Part shown: positions 5,105 through 6,048 of the stretch, piece by piece
How positions within the stretch are numbered: the stretch's first letter is position 1
Layout of the letters: each line of letters begins with the position of its first letter
Origin: Nitrososphaerales archaeon
GTDB lineage: Archaea > Thermoproteota > Nitrososphaeria > Nitrososphaerales > Nitrososphaeraceae
Length of the DNA stretch: 6,048 nt
Direction: 5' to 3'
NCBI GenBank assembly: GCA_029237515.1
Contig: JARBAV010000476.1
Span: 1-6,048, forward strand
Made by a program: the position numbers and the translations under genes
Notes under the pieces: model-generated
Database searches by the model: none
Seen by the model: the letters and a program-made list of their open reading frames with translations, nothing else
Told to the model about the DNA's origin: nothing

Positions 5105-6048
5105 GTGTCCTTAACGGTCTCAGACCTAATCATACCTATTCTAGTATATCCGAGGAGACTGAAACATCTTATTTTTGATATTCGGAAACGTGGTCAGATC
5201 CTGGCATCTTCGGATGGCGAGATCAGTTTACTTGTGAATGAACTTATTAGATATGGAATCACGGATGTCCTTTTATTTGGACTGCCTTTTAAAAGAGATC
5301 AAAACGGAACTTCCGCGGCGGACAAATTTGGCGCAGTTCAGGTAGCAACAAAAGAGATTAAACGAGAGATTGGTTCTGCTGTTAATGTAATTACTGATGT
5401 CTGTGTATGTCAGTATAATTTCTCAGGACACTGTGGGATATGGGACGAAAATTATGATAACGTTGATAATCTTAAATCGCTTTCCCTACTCAACAAGATA
5501 GCAAATAGTCATGCAGAAAGTGGTGCCGATTGCGTCGCGCCGTCTTCAATGATGGATGGGCAGGTATATTCGATTAGGAAGTCTCTTGATTCTGGTGGGT
5601 TTGGAGCCGTGAAAATAATGTCCTACTCAGCAAAACATGCGTCCTCGTTGTACGGTCCGTTTAGATCAGTTGCCTTCGCTAGGAATAGGTCTCGCGATCT
5701 GGCTCTTGACAAATCAGCTTATCAGGTGGCATATTCCAATAGGAGAGAAGCCATTCGAGAAATTGGGCAGGATATCAGTGAAGGTGCAAATATGGTGATG
5801 ATTAAACCGACTTTATGGTATCTAGATTTGGTGTATGAGATCAAAAAAATGATTGATGTGCCATTGGTAGTTCAAGTGGTTTCGGGAGAATATTTGATGC
5901 TTCTTTGTGGGGAGAAAATGGGAGTACAAATGCGTGACGGATTTGACGAGTTAATAGAGTCGCTGATCTCAGTCAAGCGCGCTGGATCGGATAGAGTAAT
6001 CACGTATATTGAGATGGATTTTCTTAGACAGATGAACGAGAGATTGTC
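5105..6048 (+). CDS. hemB: HemB-type porphobilinogen synthase homologue, divergent, 3' end cut
   Basis: Porphobilinogen synthase condenses two 5-aminolevulinate molecules in tetrapyrrole (heme, cobalamin) synthesis. I read 314 codons to the window edge, only a few residues short of a normal end. Zn-type cysteines are present: C100, C102 and C110 in DVCVCQYNFSGHCG. Both Schiff-base lysines are kept: K177 (SYSAKHAS) and K234 (MIKPTLWYLD). APSSMMDGQV (145-154), YGPFR (183-187), NRREAIREI (212-220) and VSGEY (259-263) are also typical. Oddities: the start GTG 5105 directly follows an in-frame TAA, so the protein begins at the position of the TLSxxDLIxPIFV strand and lacks the roughly 20-25-residue N-terminal arm. 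The SMPGxxR segment is missing. The Tyr before VSGEY aligns with Gln257, and the Arg of GDRxxYQ with Lys203. It could be a working but divergent enzyme or a repurposed paralogue. It is divergent from the glycosyltransferase gene. Confidence 0.88.
   Translation, partial: MSLTVSDLIIPILVYPRRLKHLIFDIRKRGQILASSDGEISLLVNELIRYGITDVLLFGLPFKRDQNGTSAADKFGAVQVATKEIKREIGSAVNVITDVCVCQYNFSGHCGIWDENYDNVDNLKSLSLLNKIANSHAESGADCVAPSSMMDGQVYSIRKSLDSGGFGAVKIMSYSAKHASSLYGPFRSVAFARNRSRDLALDKSAYQVAYSNRREAIREIGQDISEGANMVMIKPTLWYLDLVYEIKKMIDVPLVVQVVSGEYLMLLCGEKMGVQMRDGFDELIESLISVKRAGSDRVITYIEMDFLRQMNERL

Noticed and set aside
5145..5154. HemB Ser148 in APSSMMDG first looked like loss of a catalytic Asp.
   Set aside because: The active-site Asp of HemB precedes the first zinc Cys and is present here as Asp98; E. 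coli HemB, as I recall it, also lacks Asp at the APSx position.
1..6048. CRISPR array, insertion sequence, toxin-antitoxin pair or phage genes.
   Set aside because: I saw no regularly spaced repeats, no transposase or integrase motifs, no long terminal inverted repeats, and no adjacent small overlapping gene pair of that kind.

Overview
The window looks archaeal, most likely from the Nitrososphaeria (Thaumarchaeota) or close relatives. The evidence is an archaeal-length adenylosuccinate synthetase, an aIF5A with its hypusine site, tiny C2H2 zinc-finger and zinc-ribbon proteins, and an AT-rich TATA-like element about 23-33 bp upstream of almost every start codon with almost no leader sequence. 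Base composition is moderately AT-rich. The lineage is inferred from gene content and was not tested by any search.

Layout, left to right. (1) Positions 1-937, minus strand: purA, cut by the left edge and missing about its last 25 residues. (2) Positions 938-1040: a divergent promoter region with a perfect 8+3+8 palindrome at 986-1004. (3) Positions 1041-1508, plus strand: an unrecognised all-helical protein, whose end overlaps by 6 bp the end of (4) positions 1503-1766, minus strand, a YggX-type Fe(II)-trafficking family protein carrying two CxxC pairs. (5) Positions 1886-2125, minus strand: a two-finger C2H2 protein. (6) Positions 2228-2572, plus strand: a divergent P-II signalling protein. 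(7) Positions 2573-2842: the longest gene-free stretch, with a likely terminator and several short hairpins. (8) Positions 2843-3235, minus strand: aIF5A. (9) Positions 3289-3894, minus strand: a small protein with a possible DUF559/Vsr-like endonuclease motif at its C-terminus. (10) Positions 4007-4897, minus strand: a family 2 glycosyltransferase with a C-terminal membrane segment. (11) Positions 4898-5104: a divergent promoter region. (12) Positions 5105-6048, plus strand: an unusual HemB (porphobilinogen synthase) homologue, cut by the right edge just short of its expected end.

The genes do not form an obvious pathway or operon. Nearly every one has its own TATA-like box, so the window is mainly a series of single-gene transcription units with housekeeping roles: purine synthesis, translation, tetrapyrrole synthesis and nitrogen/energy sensing. 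Small metal-binding proteins and two accessory genes (nuclease-like and glycosyltransferase) lie between them. The points most worth a second look are the HemB homogue lacking its N-terminal arm, the P-II protein lacking several canonical ligand-binding residues, and the palindrome between purA and the unknown helical gene. I did not see a CRISPR array, tRNA, rRNA, transposase or a clear defence system.
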